A DNA stretch of 64,000 bases from Pseudomonadales bacterium (GTDB lineage Bacteria; Pseudomonadota; Gammaproteobacteria; Pseudomonadales; Halieaceae). The position numbers and the translations under genes are program-made. The notes under the pieces were generated by a model. It had not been told where the DNA came from. It worked only from the letters and a program-made list of their open reading frames with translations, and made no database searches. The stretch spans positions 60,793 to 124,792 of the forward strand of contig JACKNN010000008.1 of NCBI GenBank assembly GCA_024234855.1. The letters run 5' to 3'. The number at the start of each line of letters is the position of its first letter. Positions within the stretch are counted from its first letter, which is position 1. Below, piece by piece: positions 8,091 to 16,512 of the stretch.

Positions 8091-9908
8091 ATGGAGCAGA
8101 ACAACCGCCCTCTGGGTATTACCGATGTGGTGCTGCGCGATGCGCACCAGTCACTGCTGGCCACCCGCATGCGGCTTGACGATATGCTCCCGATCGCCGC
8201 CAAACTGGACGAGGTGGGCTTCTGGTCGCTGGAAACCTGGGGTGGGGCGACTTTTGACGCCTGTATCCGCTACCTCGGGGAGGATCCCTGGGAGCGCATC
8301 CGCGAGCTGAAAAAGGCCATGCCGAACACTCCCCAGCAGATGCTGTTTCGGGGCCAGAATATCCTGGGCTACCGCCATTACGCCGATGACGTGGTGGCAA
8401 AATTTGTCGAGCGCGCCGCCGTCAACGGTGTCGATGTATTCCGTGTGTTCGACGCCATGAACGATATGCGCAACCTGGAGGTGGCGCTCAAAGCCGTCAA
8501 GGAAGTGGGTAAACACGCCCAGGGCACCATCTCCTACACCCTCAGCCCGGTGCACACCGTGGACACCTGGGTGGAGATGGGCAAGCGCATCGAGGACACC
8601 GGGGCTGACTCCATCGCCATCAAGGATATGGCCGGCCTGCTGCACCCGTACGTGGGGTATGAACTGGTCACCCGGCTCAAGGGCGCCTGCGCCATTCCCA
8701 TTCACATGCAGTGCCATGCCACCACCGGGCTTTCCACCGCCACCATTCTCAAGTGCGTGGAGGCAGGGATAGACAATGTTGATACGTCCATCTCCTCCAT
8801 GTCCATGACCTACGGCCATTCCCCGACCGAGGCGGTAGTGGCCATGCTGGCGGACACCGGGCGCCAGACCGGCCTGGATATCGTCAAGCTGGCGGAGATC
8901 GCCGCGTATTTTCGCGAGGTGCGCAAGAAATACGCGGCCTTCGAGGGCTCGCTGCGCGGCGTGGATGCCCGCATCCTGGTGGCGCAGGTGCCGGGTGGCA
9001 TGCTGACCAATATGGAGAGCCAGCTCAAGGAGCAGGGCGCCGCCGAGAGGATGGACGAGGTGCTGGCGGAGATTCCGCGGGTGCGCGAGGACCTGGGGTT
9101 TATCCCGCTGGTCACGCCCACCTCGCAGATCGTCGGCACCCAGTCGGTGATCAATGTGCTGACCGGGGCGCGTTACAAGTCCATCACCCGGGAGACCGCC
9201 GGCGTGCTCAAGGGCGAGTACGGCGCCACCCCGGCACCGGTCAACGCCGAGCTGCAGCTGCGGGTGCTCGAGGGCAAGCCGGCGATCACCTGCCGCCCCG
9301 CGGACCTGCTGGAACCGGAGCTGGACAAACTCACCGAGGAGTTGCGCGCGCTGGCGCAGGAAAAATCGATCGCCCTCTCACCCGGGGAGGGCGCGATCGA
9401 TGACGTGCTGACCTACGCCCTGTTTCCCCAGATTGGCTTGAATTTCCTGGAACACCGGGGCGATGCCTCGGCCTTTGAGCCGGCGCCGACGGCGGCTGCT
9501 GCGGCGGAGGCGCCGGCGCTTGCGACAGCGCCCGCTCCGGCGGCGACGGCCGGCGGCAGTGCCGGCGTCTACACCGTGAAGGTCAATGGCCAGAGTTATG
9601 TGGTTGAGGTGGCGGCTGGTGGTGACGTGTCCGGGATAAGCCCGGTGCCTGCCGCAGCGTCGACTGCGCAGGCCACCGCTGCGCCTGTGCCAGCGGCTCA
9701 CCCGCTGGCTGCCCCATTGGCGGGCAATATATTCCACGTCAACGTGATCGTCGGTGACGAGGTGGAAGCGGGTGACGTTATTGTCGTGCTCGAGGCGATG
9801 AAGATGGAGACCGAGGTGCGGGCCCAGCGCGCCGGCACCGTGGCCGAGGTGATGGTGAAGGTGGGCGACAAGGTCGCGGTCGGCGATCCGCTGATCAGCG
9901 TGGCGTAG
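8091..9908 (+). CDS. oadA: Oxaloacetate decarboxylase Na+ pump, alpha subunit (biotin-dependent)
   Basis: The 605-residue protein starts with a carboxyltransferase TIM barrel containing the LRDAHQSLLATRM motif and metal ligands in IPIHMQCHATTG. The middle is a conserved PYC/OadA domain. An Ala/Pro-rich flexible linker (about residues 465-535) leads to a biotinyl domain with the biotin-accepting lysine in EAMKMETEV. The enzyme transfers CO2 from oxaloacetate to biotin, and the beta subunit then decarboxylates carboxybiotin and exports Na+. The linker and order of domains are typical and the length is normal (about 590-600 in Klebsiella-type enzymes). It lies between oadG and oadB with only 6 bases to oadB. 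Confidence 0.96.
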   Translation: MEQNNRPLGITDVVLRDAHQSLLATRMRLDDMLPIAAKLDEVGFWSLETWGGATFDACIRYLGEDPWERIRELKKAMPNTPQQMLFRGQNILGYRHYADDVVAKFVERAAVNGVDVFRVFDAMNDMRNLEVALKAVKEVGKHAQGTISYTLSPVHTVDTWVEMGKRIEDTGADSIAIKDMAGLLHPYVGYELVTRLKGACAIPIHMQCHATTGLSTATILKCVEAGIDNVDTSISSMSMTYGHSPTEAVVAMLADTGRQTGLDIVKLAEIAAYFREVRKKYAAFEGSLRGVDARILVAQVPGGMLTNMESQLKEQGAAERMDEVLAEIPRVREDLGFIPLVTPTSQIVGTQSVINVLTGARYKSITRETAGVLKGEYGATPAPVNAELQLRVLEGKPAITCRPADLLEPELDKLTEELRALAQEKSIALSPGEGAIDDVLTYALFPQIGLNFLEHRGDASAFEPAPTAAAAAEAPALATAPAPAATAGGSAGVYTVKVNGQSYVVEVAAGGDVSGISPVPAAASTAQATAAPVPAAHPLAAPLAGNIFHVNVIVGDEVEAGDVIVVLEAMKMETEVRAQRAGTVAEVMVKVGDKVAVGDPLISVA

Positions 9909-9914
9909 GGTCCG

Positions 9915-11219
9915 ATGCAAAACTTTCTTCGCCTGTGGGACTCCTCGGGCCTGGCCCAGATCCATGCCGGGCAGGTCTTTATGATCGCTATCGGCCTGTT
10001 GCTGTTGTTCCTGGCCATTCGCAAGGGCTTCGAGCCGTTATTGCTGGTGCCCATCGGTTTTGGCGGCATTCTCGCCAATATACCCGGGGCGGGCATGGCC
10101 TGGTCCGCGGTGGAAAACGCCGTCTACGCCGGCGACCCGGTGCTGCTGGCCGAAATTGCCCGCGCGCTGGGCGTGAGCCTGGTGGCCGATCACAAGGAGT
10201 TGCTGGCCGCCTACCATGCCGCTGCGGCACCCCTGCAACTGGCGGTGGAGCAACTGGCTGAGCACGCCAGTTTCAGCAATGGCATGCTCTACAACTTTTA
10301 CACCGTGGCCATCGCCAGCGGCGTCGCCCCCCTGGTGATTTTTATGGGGGTGGGCGCCATGACTGATTTCGGCCCCCTGCTGGCAAACCCCAAAACCCTG
10401 TTCCTGGGCGCCGCCGCGCAGTTCGGCATATTCGCCACCGTGTTGGGCGCGGTGGCCCTGAGCAGTATCGGGCTGATGGATTTCAGCATCAGCGATGCCG
10501 CCGCCATCGGTATTATCGGCGGTGCCGACGGCCCTACCGCCATCTATGTCGCCAGCATGCTGGCGCCGGATCTGCTGGGTGCCATCGCCGTGGCGGCCTA
10601 TTCCTATATGGCGTTGGTGCCGTTGATCCAGCCACCGATCATGCGGGCTCTCACCACCGAGGCGGAGCGCAGGATCGTGATGGTGCAGCTGCGCCAGGTG
10701 TCACGGCGCGAGAAAATTGTATTCCCGCTGGTACTGTTGATCCTGGTGGCTTTGCTGCTGCCCGCCGCCGCACCCCTGCTGGGCATGTTCTGCTTCGGCA
10801 ACCTGATGAAAGAGTGCGGGGTGGTGGAGCGCCTGAGTTTTACCGCGCAGAATGCCCTGATTAATATCACCACCATATTTCTCGGCCTGTCGGTGGGTTC
10901 CAAGCTGGTGGCGGACAAGTTTCTCGACATCAACACCCTGGGCATCCTCGGCCTGGGTATCATTGCCTTTGCCATCGGCACCGCCTCGGGCGTGCTGATC
11001 GCCAAGCTGATGAACCGCCTGGGTGGCACGCCGGTCAATCCGCTGATCGGCTCCGCCGGGGTCTCGGCGGTACCCATGGCTGCGCGGGTGAGTAATAAGC
11101 TGGGGCTGGAGGCCGACCCGCACAATTTCCTGTTGATGCACGCCATGGGGCCCAATGTGGCCGGGGTCATCGGCTCGGCAGTGGCGGCCGGGGTGATGAT
11201 CAGCCTGGTGGCACGCTGA
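9915..11219 (+). CDS. oadB: Oxaloacetate decarboxylase Na+ pump, beta subunit
   Basis: This is a 434-residue polytopic inner-membrane protein that decarboxylates carboxybiotin and pumps Na+ out of the cell. It has many hydrophobic helices and the family hallmark GGADGPTAIY, whose Asp is needed for sodium coupling in studied homologues. The late NPLIGSAGVSAVPMAARV segment is also typical. It contains a loop after the first helices (about residues 55-110) similar to the longer beta subunits. It is the last gene of the oadGAB operon. The pump suggests use of a sodium gradient, in line with a marine habitat. Confidence 0.95.
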   Translation: MQNFLRLWDSSGLAQIHAGQVFMIAIGLLLLFLAIRKGFEPLLLVPIGFGGILANIPGAGMAWSAVENAVYAGDPVLLAEIARALGVSLVADHKELLAAYHAAAAPLQLAVEQLAEHASFSNGMLYNFYTVAIASGVAPLVIFMGVGAMTDFGPLLANPKTLFLGAAAQFGIFATVLGAVALSSIGLMDFSISDAAAIGIIGGADGPTAIYVASMLAPDLLGAIAVAAYSYMALVPLIQPPIMRALTTEAERRIVMVQLRQVSRREKIVFPLVLLILVALLLPAAAPLLGMFCFGNLMKECGVVERLSFTAQNALINITTIFLGLSVGSKLVADKFLDINTLGILGLGIIAFAIGTASGVLIAKLMNRLGGTPVNPLIGSAGVSAVPMAARVSNKLGLEADPHNFLLMHAMGPNVAGVIGSAVAAGVMISLVAR

Positions 11220-11387
11220 CCGCTTTGGGTCGTCAGTATTCCATTTCAATTGCGGTAATATTGCCCGCACTCAGCGGTTGAGTCGACTCCGCGCGGCGCT
11301 AAGCTGGTAACGAAACCGGCGTGTTGACGTCAAACGTTGTAGTCGGGCGCCGCTGCAGGGCGTTCATTTACTACCCAGGAGACACAT
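11220..11387. other. Intergenic region before the glycine-zipper gene
   Basis: These 168 bases separate oadB from the next plus-strand gene. I see no coding frame with a plausible ribosome site. A weak near-palindrome lies around GGTAATATTGCC at about 11253. A promoter for the downstream gene must lie here, but no convincing -35/-10 pair stands out. The ribosome site CAGGAGAC is just upstream of 11388. Confidence 0.5.
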
Positions 11388-11951
11388 ATGAACAAGTCCA
11401 TGCTCACAGGCACCGTACTTGGTATCGCCGTGGCGACGACGGTGGGTGCCATCGCCGGCTACCGGATGCTGTCAGGCCCGGAATTCGCCGAGGTGCTGGC
11501 GGTAACGCCGGTGACGGAAAGCGTGAAGACTCCGCGTGAGGAATGCAAGGATGTGGCGGTTACCCGCAAGCAACCGGTCAAGGATCAGCACAAGATCACC
11601 GGCAGCGTGCTGGGCGCCGTGGCCGGCGGCCTGGCGGGCGATGCCATTGGCGGCGGCGGCAAGAATACCGGCGCCAAGATCGCGGGCGCCGTGGTCGGCG
11701 GTATAGCCGGCAACAAGGTCCAGGGCCATATGCAGGAAAATGACACCTACCAGACTACCGAACGTCGCTGTAATACAGTAACGGACGTGAGCGAGCGCAC
11801 CGCGGGGTATGACGTGCAGTATCGCCTCGGGGACGAATCCGGCACGGTGCGCATGGATTATGATCCCGGCTCAGTCATCCCCGTGAAGGATGGACAGCTG
11901 GTGCTGTCCCGGGCGGCTGCCGCAGCGCAGCCGGCAGCCGAATCCAGGTAA
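11388..11951 (+). CDS. Glycine-zipper 2TM (17-kDa surface antigen-like) envelope protein
   Basis: The 187-residue protein has an N-terminal hydrophobic segment (about residues 5-25) that looks like a signal anchor rather than a lipoprotein signal, because no lipobox Cys follows. The centre is a glycine-zipper repeat (GSVLGAVAGGLAGDAIGGG and GAKIAGAVVGGIAGNKVQ, about residues 63-108), as in the Rickettsia 17-kDa antigen family. The C-terminal third is a small domain containing a conserved YDVQYRLGDESGTVRMDYDPG segment seen in this family. Such proteins sit in the envelope; some act in stress or LPS-related functions, but no specific role can be given. A good ribosome site (AGGAGAC) is present. 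Confidence 0.8.
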   Translation: MNKSMLTGTVLGIAVATTVGAIAGYRMLSGPEFAEVLAVTPVTESVKTPREECKDVAVTRKQPVKDQHKITGSVLGAVAGGLAGDAIGGGGKNTGAKIAGAVVGGIAGNKVQGHMQENDTYQTTERRCNTVTDVSERTAGYDVQYRLGDESGTVRMDYDPGSVIPVKDGQLVLSRAAAAAQPAAESR

Positions 11952-11967
11952 GCCCTGGTGCGAAGGT

Positions 11968-11999
11968 GACTGCCGGCGAAAATTTCGCAGCGGGCAGTC
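11968..11999. repeat. Hairpin between convergent genes
   Basis: A 7-bp inverted repeat (GACTGCC ... GGCAGTC) encloses a second inner pairing (GCGAAA/TTTCGC). It lies just after the stop of the glycine-zipper gene. There is no run of T on either side, so it is at best a weak terminator for the two converging units. Confidence 0.4.
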
Positions 12000-12057
12000 C
12001 GCTGTCCGCTGTTGTCCCGGTTAATCCCGCCTATTTGCCTTCCCCGGGGCAGCGTTG

Positions 12058-12590
12058 TTATTTCGGGAACATCAGTCGTACCTGGGCCCTGATTTGCCAG
12101 TCAGCCCCGTACTCGGGTTTTTCCACGTTGTAGTAGGCTTGCAAGGTCGAATTGACCGGCAGTTTGCCGAAGTGGAAGATCTTGCCAATACCACCCCCCC
12201 CACCGGCACTGTCCAGATATCTCCGCTCTCCTCGGCTTTCCAGTTCGCCGTCAGGATGGGTGAACTCGTCAGGTACAAGCCGCCCTTGAAGTTGTAATTG
12301 GGGAAGGGCTGGAGCAGGCCATTATTGTAGGTCCCGCCCTGTTTGCCATCGGTGGTCGACCAGATGTTATTCGCCAGCAAGCCGAAGACCCAGGGGCTTG
12401 CGTGGTCCAGGTGCAACAGAGCCGCAGACGGTCCCAGGCCCCAGTTCTGGTTGCCCAGCTCGCTGTTGTTGTGGGTTGGCAGTTGCGCTACCGGCCCGGC
12501 CCCGATAATCCACTTGCCCGGGTTGGCGGGGGTGAGGAATGCGGTGAAAACCGTGTCGCCTATGCCCTGCTGGCTGCTGACATCGGGTGC
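12058..12590 (-). pseudogene. Remnant of a 'neuromedin U'/phenol MetA-pathway outer-membrane protein
   Basis: A minus-strand frame from 12590 reads as the C-terminal part of the Phenol_MetA_deg ('neuromedin U') outer-membrane family. Typical segments are the QGIGDTVFTAFLTP, GAGPVAQLPT, WVFGLLANNIW and final QVRLMFPK stretches. Two lesions are visible. The frame is closed by a TGA directly upstream of 12590, so the N-terminal half and signal peptide are missing. At a run of eight C (12194-12201; G8 on the coding strand) the frame shifts, and the family's VPVGGG-IGK segment and the last 45 codons continue in another frame to a TAA at 12058. It lies directly downstream of the outer-membrane efflux lipoprotein gene. 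The protein cannot be made intact unless the assembly is wrong at both places. Confidence 0.8.
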
Positions 12591-12621
12591 TCACAGCAGC
12601 GCAGCGGCCAGCGGCATTATA

Positions 12622-14070
12622 TCAACGTGCCTGGCTGACCATGGGCTCGGCGTCAAAACTGCTGCCCAGTGCCAGGTAGAGCCCGGCCCGGTTGGCGAGC
12701 AGGCCGTAGCGCAGGGTGATGGCATCGGCCCGGCTGGCCAGCTCGCGGGTCTGCAACTGCAGTACCGTCTGCATATCGGATGCGCCGGCCCGGTAGCGGT
12801 CGTTGGCGAGTTGCACGGCCGTCTGCAGGGAGCCCACGCCGCGCTCGACGTACACCAGGCTCTGGTCCAGGTAGTACTCATTGCCAAGGGCCGTCTCGAC
12901 TTCGTTGAAGGCGTTCAGCACCACGCTGCCATAGTTGGCCACGGCCACCTGCTCCTGGGCATCCCCGATGGCGATTTGCGCGACCTGGGCGCCGCCCTCG
13001 TAGATCGGAATCTGCATGCCGATGGCGCCGTGGCCCAGCCAGGGGTTCAGATCCAGCAAAGACACCACGTTATCGCTGAAGCGCCCGACTTCCAGTTGGA
13101 GGGAAAAATCCGGCAGTAACGCCAGGCGATCAGCTTCCAGGCCGCGAAAGGCCGCGCGCACCTGTTGCTCGGCAGCCAGCACATCGGGGCGTCGCCCCAG
13201 CAGGTCCAGGGGCGCCGATCCGTTGACTGCCGGTGGCAGTGCACTGGATTGCAGGGCCACCGCGATTTCCGCCGCCGGGTAGCGCCCCAGCAGCAGCTCG
13301 ATATTCCGCCTGGCGATGGCCAGGTTGTTGCGTGCCTCCTGCAATGCGGCCTGGGAGGCATCGAGCGCGGCCTGCGCCTGGATAACATCGAATTGCGACA
13401 CTTTGCCGGCCTTGTTCCGCACCTCGCTCACATGCACCAGTTGCGTGTAGATCGCCGTTGACTGCTCGGCCAGGGTCTGCAACAGCGTTGCCTGTACCGC
13501 GGCGAACCAGCTCTTGGCAGTGGTCGCCGCCAGTGACTGGCGCGCGTAGGCGTAATCCAGCGCGGCCGCTGCGTAGTTGGCCTCGGCCTGGCTCTTTTGC
13601 GCCCGTAACCGGCCCCATATGTCCAGCTCCCAGGACAGGACCATATTGACCTGGTGGGCGCTGTTGGTATGGTCCTCGTCGTAATCGCGGGTCTTGGTTT
13701 CACCGGCCTGGCCGCCAATCTGTGGCAACATCTGCGCGTTGGCCAGGTTGATACTCTGGGCCACCACCAACACCCTGCCGGCGGACTGGCGCAGGTCCGG
13801 GTTGTTGGCCAGGGCCTCGGCAACGATCTGTGTCAGCTGCGGGTCGTTAAAACTGGCCAGCCAGTTGTTGCCGACCTCGCCGGCCAGGCTGTCAGCTTGC
13901 TGCCAGGCGTCGGGAATCTGCGTGGTTGGCAGGGCGCGCGCCAGTACCTCGGAGCGCTCAGGCGGGGTGCTCAGGGCGCAACCGTGCAGCCAGAGGCCCG
14001 CCAGCGCCAGGCCGAACCAGCGAGTGGGCCCGATGGCACTGCTGCGGCGTCTGACCTTACCTGCATTCAT
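12622..14070 (-). CDS. Outer-membrane efflux lipoprotein, NodT/OprM family
   Basis: The 482-residue protein is a TolC-like outer-membrane channel lipoprotein. The start has a basic region, a hydrophobic stretch and a lipobox ending LHGC, so mature protein would be acylated on Cys (about residue 31). Two repeats of the outer-membrane efflux domain follow, with markers such as NNPDLRQSAGRVLVVAQSI and LLGRRPDVLAAEQQVRAAF. Long alpha-helical segments would build the periplasmic tunnel. It is the last complete gene of a minus-strand cassette with an adaptor protein (16 bases upstream) and a DUF3302 protein. Together they look like a tripartite export system, but no inner-membrane pump is next to them. 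Confidence 0.9.
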   Translation of the reverse strand: MNAGKVRRRSSAIGPTRWFGLALAGLWLHGCALSTPPERSEVLARALPTTQIPDAWQQADSLAGEVGNNWLASFNDPQLTQIVAEALANNPDLRQSAGRVLVVAQSINLANAQMLPQIGGQAGETKTRDYDEDHTNSAHQVNMVLSWELDIWGRLRAQKSQAEANYAAAALDYAYARQSLAATTAKSWFAAVQATLLQTLAEQSTAIYTQLVHVSEVRNKAGKVSQFDVIQAQAALDASQAALQEARNNLAIARRNIELLLGRYPAAEIAVALQSSALPPAVNGSAPLDLLGRRPDVLAAEQQVRAAFRGLEADRLALLPDFSLQLEVGRFSDNVVSLLDLNPWLGHGAIGMQIPIYEGGAQVAQIAIGDAQEQVAVANYGSVVLNAFNEVETALGNEYYLDQSLVYVERGVGSLQTAVQLANDRYRAGASDMQTVLQLQTRELASRADAITLRYGLLANRAGLYLALGSSFDAEPMVSQAR

Positions 14071-14086
14071 TCCGCCGGTTCCCGTG

Positions 14087-15238
14087 CTAGATGTTGAGCG
14101 GATACAGCCAATTACCCCAGGAGCGGGTGCGAATGGCGATCCGCCTCAGATAGGCAAAGCTGGTGTTTTCCGTGTAGATGGCTGCTGTGCCCTGGCCACC
14201 GATGGGGAAGCGTGTCTGGTCCGGCTCATCGAACAGGATTTTCACCGCGAACTGTCCCTGTGGTGCCTCCGGGGGCGGCGGCATGTACACGTCCATCTGG
14301 GCGCTGGGGAGGAACTGGCCCTTGCCACTGCCGTGCCAGATATCCTGGACCCTGGCCTTGAATATCTGGCCCGGGTAGAGGTCCAGTGCTACCTCGACTT
14401 CCTGCCCGACCTTCACGTACTTGAGGTTTTCCTGGAAATAGGTTGCCAACAGGTAGCGATTGTCATCGCAGATGAAGGCGGCGATGGCGCCGAAGCGCAC
14501 GATACCGGCCACCATTCCCGGCCGGACCTGCAGATTCATGATCCGGCCGTCTTCCGGGGCGACGATGGTGGTGTTATCCAGGTAATACAGCGCTTGGTCC
14601 AGTTTGGCCTGGGCCTCGGCGACGGAAGTGTTAACCCCGTCGATCCGGGAATCGTACTTGGCCCGGGCGGCGACCAGTTCAGCTTCGGCTTCGCGCAGTG
14701 TCGCCAGCCCGACTTTCGCCTGGGCGTTGGCGCGCTCTGATTCCTCCACCGATCCCGCCCCCTGGCCAGCCAGTCCCGACGCCAGTTGCTCCCCGTAGCG
14801 ATCGTAGTCGAGTTGCGCCTGGGCCTTGGCGATTTTCTGCTCGGCTACCAGCACGTCCGCCTTGAGCACCTCCACGTTCTGTTTGGCTCTGGCGAGCAGG
14901 GCCTGCATTTGCCGGACCTGGTACTCGTAGGGTCGGCGATCAAAGCGAATCAGCGGATCGCCTTTTTTTACCGGTTGGTTTTGTTCGACCAGTACTTCAG
15001 TAACCAGGGTGGGTTCCGGCAGGCGCGGCACCAGCTGGATGGTGTACTGCACAATCGTGGCCGTGCTGCTGCTGGGTGTCATGAAGCGCAGCCCCACCAT
15101 GAAAATCAGCAGCAGGTGGATGCCGACATACAGCGATACCACGGCCCAGGGGATGGAAAACTTGAGCCACCTGAATTTGAAGAACACCACCCAGATAATC
15201 AGGGAATAAATGACACAAATCAGCAATCCAGCTGCCAT
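14087..15238 (-). CDS. HlyD-family membrane fusion protein (YibH-like)
   Basis: This 383-residue inner-membrane protein has two N-terminal hydrophobic stretches (in GLLICVIYSLIIWVVFF and VVSLYVGIHLLLIFMVGL) and a periplasmic HlyD adaptor part. The adaptor has a split lipoyl domain (VLVEQNQPVKKGDPLIRFD and TTIVAPEDGRIMNLQV), a long coiled coil between them (about residues 120-225) and a beta-barrel domain. The C-terminal end (RRIAIRTRSWGNWLYPLNI) matches the end of E. coli YibH, so it belongs to that branch rather than to the AcrA or EmrA branch. In E. coli YibH is paired with the DUF3302 protein YibI; here the same pairing occurs with a DUF3302 gene 18 bases upstream. Substrate unknown. Confidence 0.88.
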   Translation of the reverse strand: MAAGLLICVIYSLIIWVVFFKFRWLKFSIPWAVVSLYVGIHLLLIFMVGLRFMTPSSSTATIVQYTIQLVPRLPEPTLVTEVLVEQNQPVKKGDPLIRFDRRPYEYQVRQMQALLARAKQNVEVLKADVLVAEQKIAKAQAQLDYDRYGEQLASGLAGQGAGSVEESERANAQAKVGLATLREAEAELVAARAKYDSRIDGVNTSVAEAQAKLDQALYYLDNTTIVAPEDGRIMNLQVRPGMVAGIVRFGAIAAFICDDNRYLLATYFQENLKYVKVGQEVEVALDLYPGQIFKARVQDIWHGSGKGQFLPSAQMDVYMPPPPEAPQGQFAVKILFDEPDQTRFPIGGQGTAAIYTENTSFAYLRRIAIRTRSWGNWLYPLNI

Positions 15239-15256
15239 GGGGATGTCCTTTCCGGG

Positions 15257-15598
15257 TTACTCGGCGGGTTTCGGGTCGGGCGCCGTCACCGGCTCTTCAC
15301 CACGCAGGCGCGCGATTTCCCTGGCGATGCTTTCGCGCTCCTCCTGTGGAAAGCGGCGGATATCGATAATGTCCGTTGGCTTGAACGCCCAGATGAAGGC
15401 CTGAATCCAGGGCACCACGGCGAGGAAACCGGCCCAGCCCATCATTTTCACCGCTTCCGCATCCGGGTGATTGCGGGAGATCGCAATCTTTCCCGGCAGG
15501 CCGGCGATGATAACCAGCACTGTGACCGCCGCGGTCACCAGTATCGCCAGCGTGAGCAGAGTCAGGTAATCCCAAAGGTCTGGTTCGAAACCGAGCAT
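15257..15598 (-). CDS. DUF3302 inner-membrane protein (YibI/YiaW-like)
   Basis: This 113-residue protein has two predicted membrane helices (LWDYLTLLTLAILVTAAVTVLVIIAGLPG and GWAGFLAVVPWIQAFIWAF) separated by the conserved PGKIAISRNHPDAEAVKMMGW region of the DUF3302 family. The start at 15598 was chosen because GGAGA lies at a good distance upstream; the frame is open further up but unrelated. It is the first gene of the cassette with the YibH-like adaptor and the NodT-type channel. The function of DUF3302 is not established; the constant pairing with YibH-type adaptors suggests that it is an inner-membrane partner of the adaptor. Confidence 0.82.
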   Translation of the reverse strand: MLGFEPDLWDYLTLLTLAILVTAAVTVLVIIAGLPGKIAISRNHPDAEAVKMMGWAGFLAVVPWIQAFIWAFKPTDIIDIRRFPQEERESIAREIARLRGEEPVTAPDPKPAE

Positions 15599-15750
15599 AT
15601 GACGTGTCTCCTGCCGGACTGCGTTGCGAGCTATCATATACCATTGGGTAGTTCGGTTGAACAAAACGGGGCCTCTATCCACAGGGGCTCCAGTCGGGTG
15701 GTATCCAGCTGGTAAACTGGGTCAGGCTTCGGCCCGGCGTCGACGCAGCG

Positions 15751-16512
15751 CTATTTTCCCAGTGCCCTTTGGTAGGCTGCCACCGCGTTGGCCAGACCCA
15801 TGCGGATGGCGTCCACGGTCAGCGCGTGACCGATGGAGACTTCCAGCAGGCCCGGCACGGTGGCAAAGCGTGGCAGGTTGAGCAGGTTGAGGTCGTGGCC
15901 GGCATTCAGCCCAAGGCCTTCTTCAGCTGCGGTTTCGGCGGCCAAGACAAACTGTCGGAATACCGCCTCGATCATATTATCTCCGGCGAACGCCCGCGCG
16001 TAACGTTCGGTGTACAGCTCGATGCGATCAGCGCCGACCTGGGCTGCCAGCCGAATCTGTTCCGGCTCCGGGTCCATGAACAGGCTGGTGCGTATGCCCA
16101 GCGCTTTCAGGTCCGCCACCAGCGGCGCCACCGTGTCGCCATCCCGCTTCAGATCGAAGCCGTGGTCGGAGGTGAGCTGGTCGTCGCCGTCGGGCACCAG
16201 GGTGCACTGGGCCGGGCGAATCTCCCTGACCAGTTCCATGAACCCCGGGTAGTCGCTGACGCCGGTGCGGTCGCTGCGCCGGGGGCCCGCCATGGGATTG
16301 CCCTCGATGTTGAATTCCACCGCCAGCATGGCGGCCAGTTCGAAGCAATCCTGCGCACGAATATGGCGCTGGTCCGGGCGCGGATGCACGGTAATGCCGT
16401 CGGCGCCCGCCGCGATGCACATGCGGGCGTGTTCGGTGACGCTGGGGTTGGTGGTGTCGCGCGAGTTGCGGATCAGGGCAATTTTGTTGAGATTGACGCT
16501 GAGCGCGATCAT
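15751..16512 (-). CDS. pdxJ: Pyridoxine 5'-phosphate synthase (divergent 'NxNKIA' type)
   Basis: PdxJ condenses 1-deoxy-D-xylulose 5-phosphate with 3-amino-2-oxopropyl phosphate to make pyridoxine 5'-phosphate (vitamin B6 pathway). The 253-residue TIM-barrel protein has GADGITVHPRPDQRHI, FNIEGNP, ELYTERYA and the strongly conserved LGLNAGHDLN and LLEVSIGHAL phosphate-binding motifs. The N-terminal motif is SVNLNKIALIRNSR, not the GVNIDHxAxxR form of E. coli PdxJ, and an insert (AGPRRSDRTG) follows the NIEGNP motif. This form resembles PdxJ of Bacteroidetes and some other phyla. The gene overlaps the upstream isomerase gene by 4 bases (ATGA), so they are co-translated. Confidence 0.92.
   Translation of the reverse strand: MIALSVNLNKIALIRNSRDTTNPSVTEHARMCIAAGADGITVHPRPDQRHIRAQDCFELAAMLAVEFNIEGNPMAGPRRSDRTGVSDYPGFMELVREIRPAQCTLVPDGDDQLTSDHGFDLKRDGDTVAPLVADLKALGIRTSLFMDPEPEQIRLAAQVGADRIELYTERYARAFAGDNMIEAVFRQFVLAAETAAEEGLGLNAGHDLNLLNLPRFATVPGLLEVSIGHALTVDAIRMGLANAVAAYQRALGK

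Noticed and set aside
12194..12201. Phase-variable G tract controlling an outer-membrane protein
   Set aside because: Attractive, but the gene also lacks its 5' half, so changing tract length cannot restore an intact protein.
12343..13119. Plus-strand open frame of 258 codons across the efflux gene end
   Set aside because: It lies antisense to the NodT-type gene and the pseudogene, whose protein motifs are clear.
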